64,000 bases of DNA from Tubulanus polymorphus (Eukaryota > Nemertea > Palaeonemertea > Tubulaniformes > Tubulanidae), in NCBI RefSeq assembly GCF_964204645.1, contig NC_134030.1, forward strand, positions 6,570,278 through 6,634,277, in the 5' to 3' direction. Shown here piece by piece: positions 63,783 to 64,000 of this stretch. The number at the start of each line of letters is the position of its first letter. Positions within the stretch are counted from its first letter, which is position 1. The notes beneath the pieces were generated by a model. It was given only the letters and a program-made list of their open reading frames with translations. It had not been told where the DNA came from and made no database searches. Position numbers and translations under genes: made by a program.

Positions 63783-64000
63783 CTGTGCGAGACAAATAAA
63801 TCAATCGTTTAAAGTTTCCGTTCCATTAATCAATTATGACAGACTAGATATTGTAATGAAACATGAAGATGTATAAATTCTAGCTTACAAAGACAATAAC
63901 TATCAATAAATATTGTCAACCCCCGATATATTTCCCCCCGTCTAAACACCAGGGGCCAGTTACTCAAATGTTGGCTAATTTAGCAGTAAATAGTAGACAA

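Overview
This is a eukaryotic, almost certainly animal, genomic window. Genes are split into many short exons with GT..AG introns, the intergenic and intronic DNA is AT-rich, and small inverted-repeat transposons are scattered throughout. The gene set (SMC2 condensin subunit, the ciliary protein CCDC13, a mitochondrial acyl-CoA dehydrogenase, an Ig-superfamily adhesion receptor, a C2H2 zinc-finger protein and secreted F5/8C-PAN lectin-like proteins) fits a marine invertebrate, perhaps a mollusc or other lophotrochozoan. The species cannot be fixed from sequence alone. All exon models were built by hand from splice sites and reading phase. Six models close exactly in frame. The SMC2 model runs off the right edge, and the start of the disordered-protein gene (9238..11010) is open.

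Layout. 1..2450 has no gene I can support; a plus-strand AATAAA near 2105 may end a transcript from the left. 2460..7513 is a minus-strand tandem array: two intact four-exon genes for secreted F5/8-type-C plus PAN/Apple proteins (243 and 242 aa), with three degenerate exon relics. 9238..11010 is the last exon of a minus-strand gene for a low-complexity protein I do not recognise. 14956..44603 is one 14-exon minus-strand gene for an 802-aa cell-surface receptor: signal peptide, five Ig domains, an FN3-like domain, one membrane helix, and a cytoplasmic tail built partly from 21- and 27-nt microexons. 46332..50552 (plus) is a zinc-finger protein of 897 aa, head to head with the receptor. 52062..54850 (minus) is the acyl-CoA dehydrogenase; it shares a very short divergent promoter with CCDC13 (54970..58925, plus, 711 aa). 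59687..63782 (minus) is the hinge-to-C-terminus half of SMC2, whose 5' exons lie beyond the right edge.

The genes are not an operon and share no pathway. The one clear shared regulatory unit is the 119-bp ACAD/CCDC13 divergent promoter, which carries a perfect CRE palindrome. The most interesting material is the lectin-like tandem array with its relic exons, the unrecognised disordered protein, the phase-symmetric receptor gene with microexons, the acyl-CoA dehydrogenase lacking Glu at both usual catalytic-base positions, and several families of palindromic MITEs with more than one copy in the window. I found no CRISPR array, no autonomous transposase and no convincing tRNA or rRNA gene.
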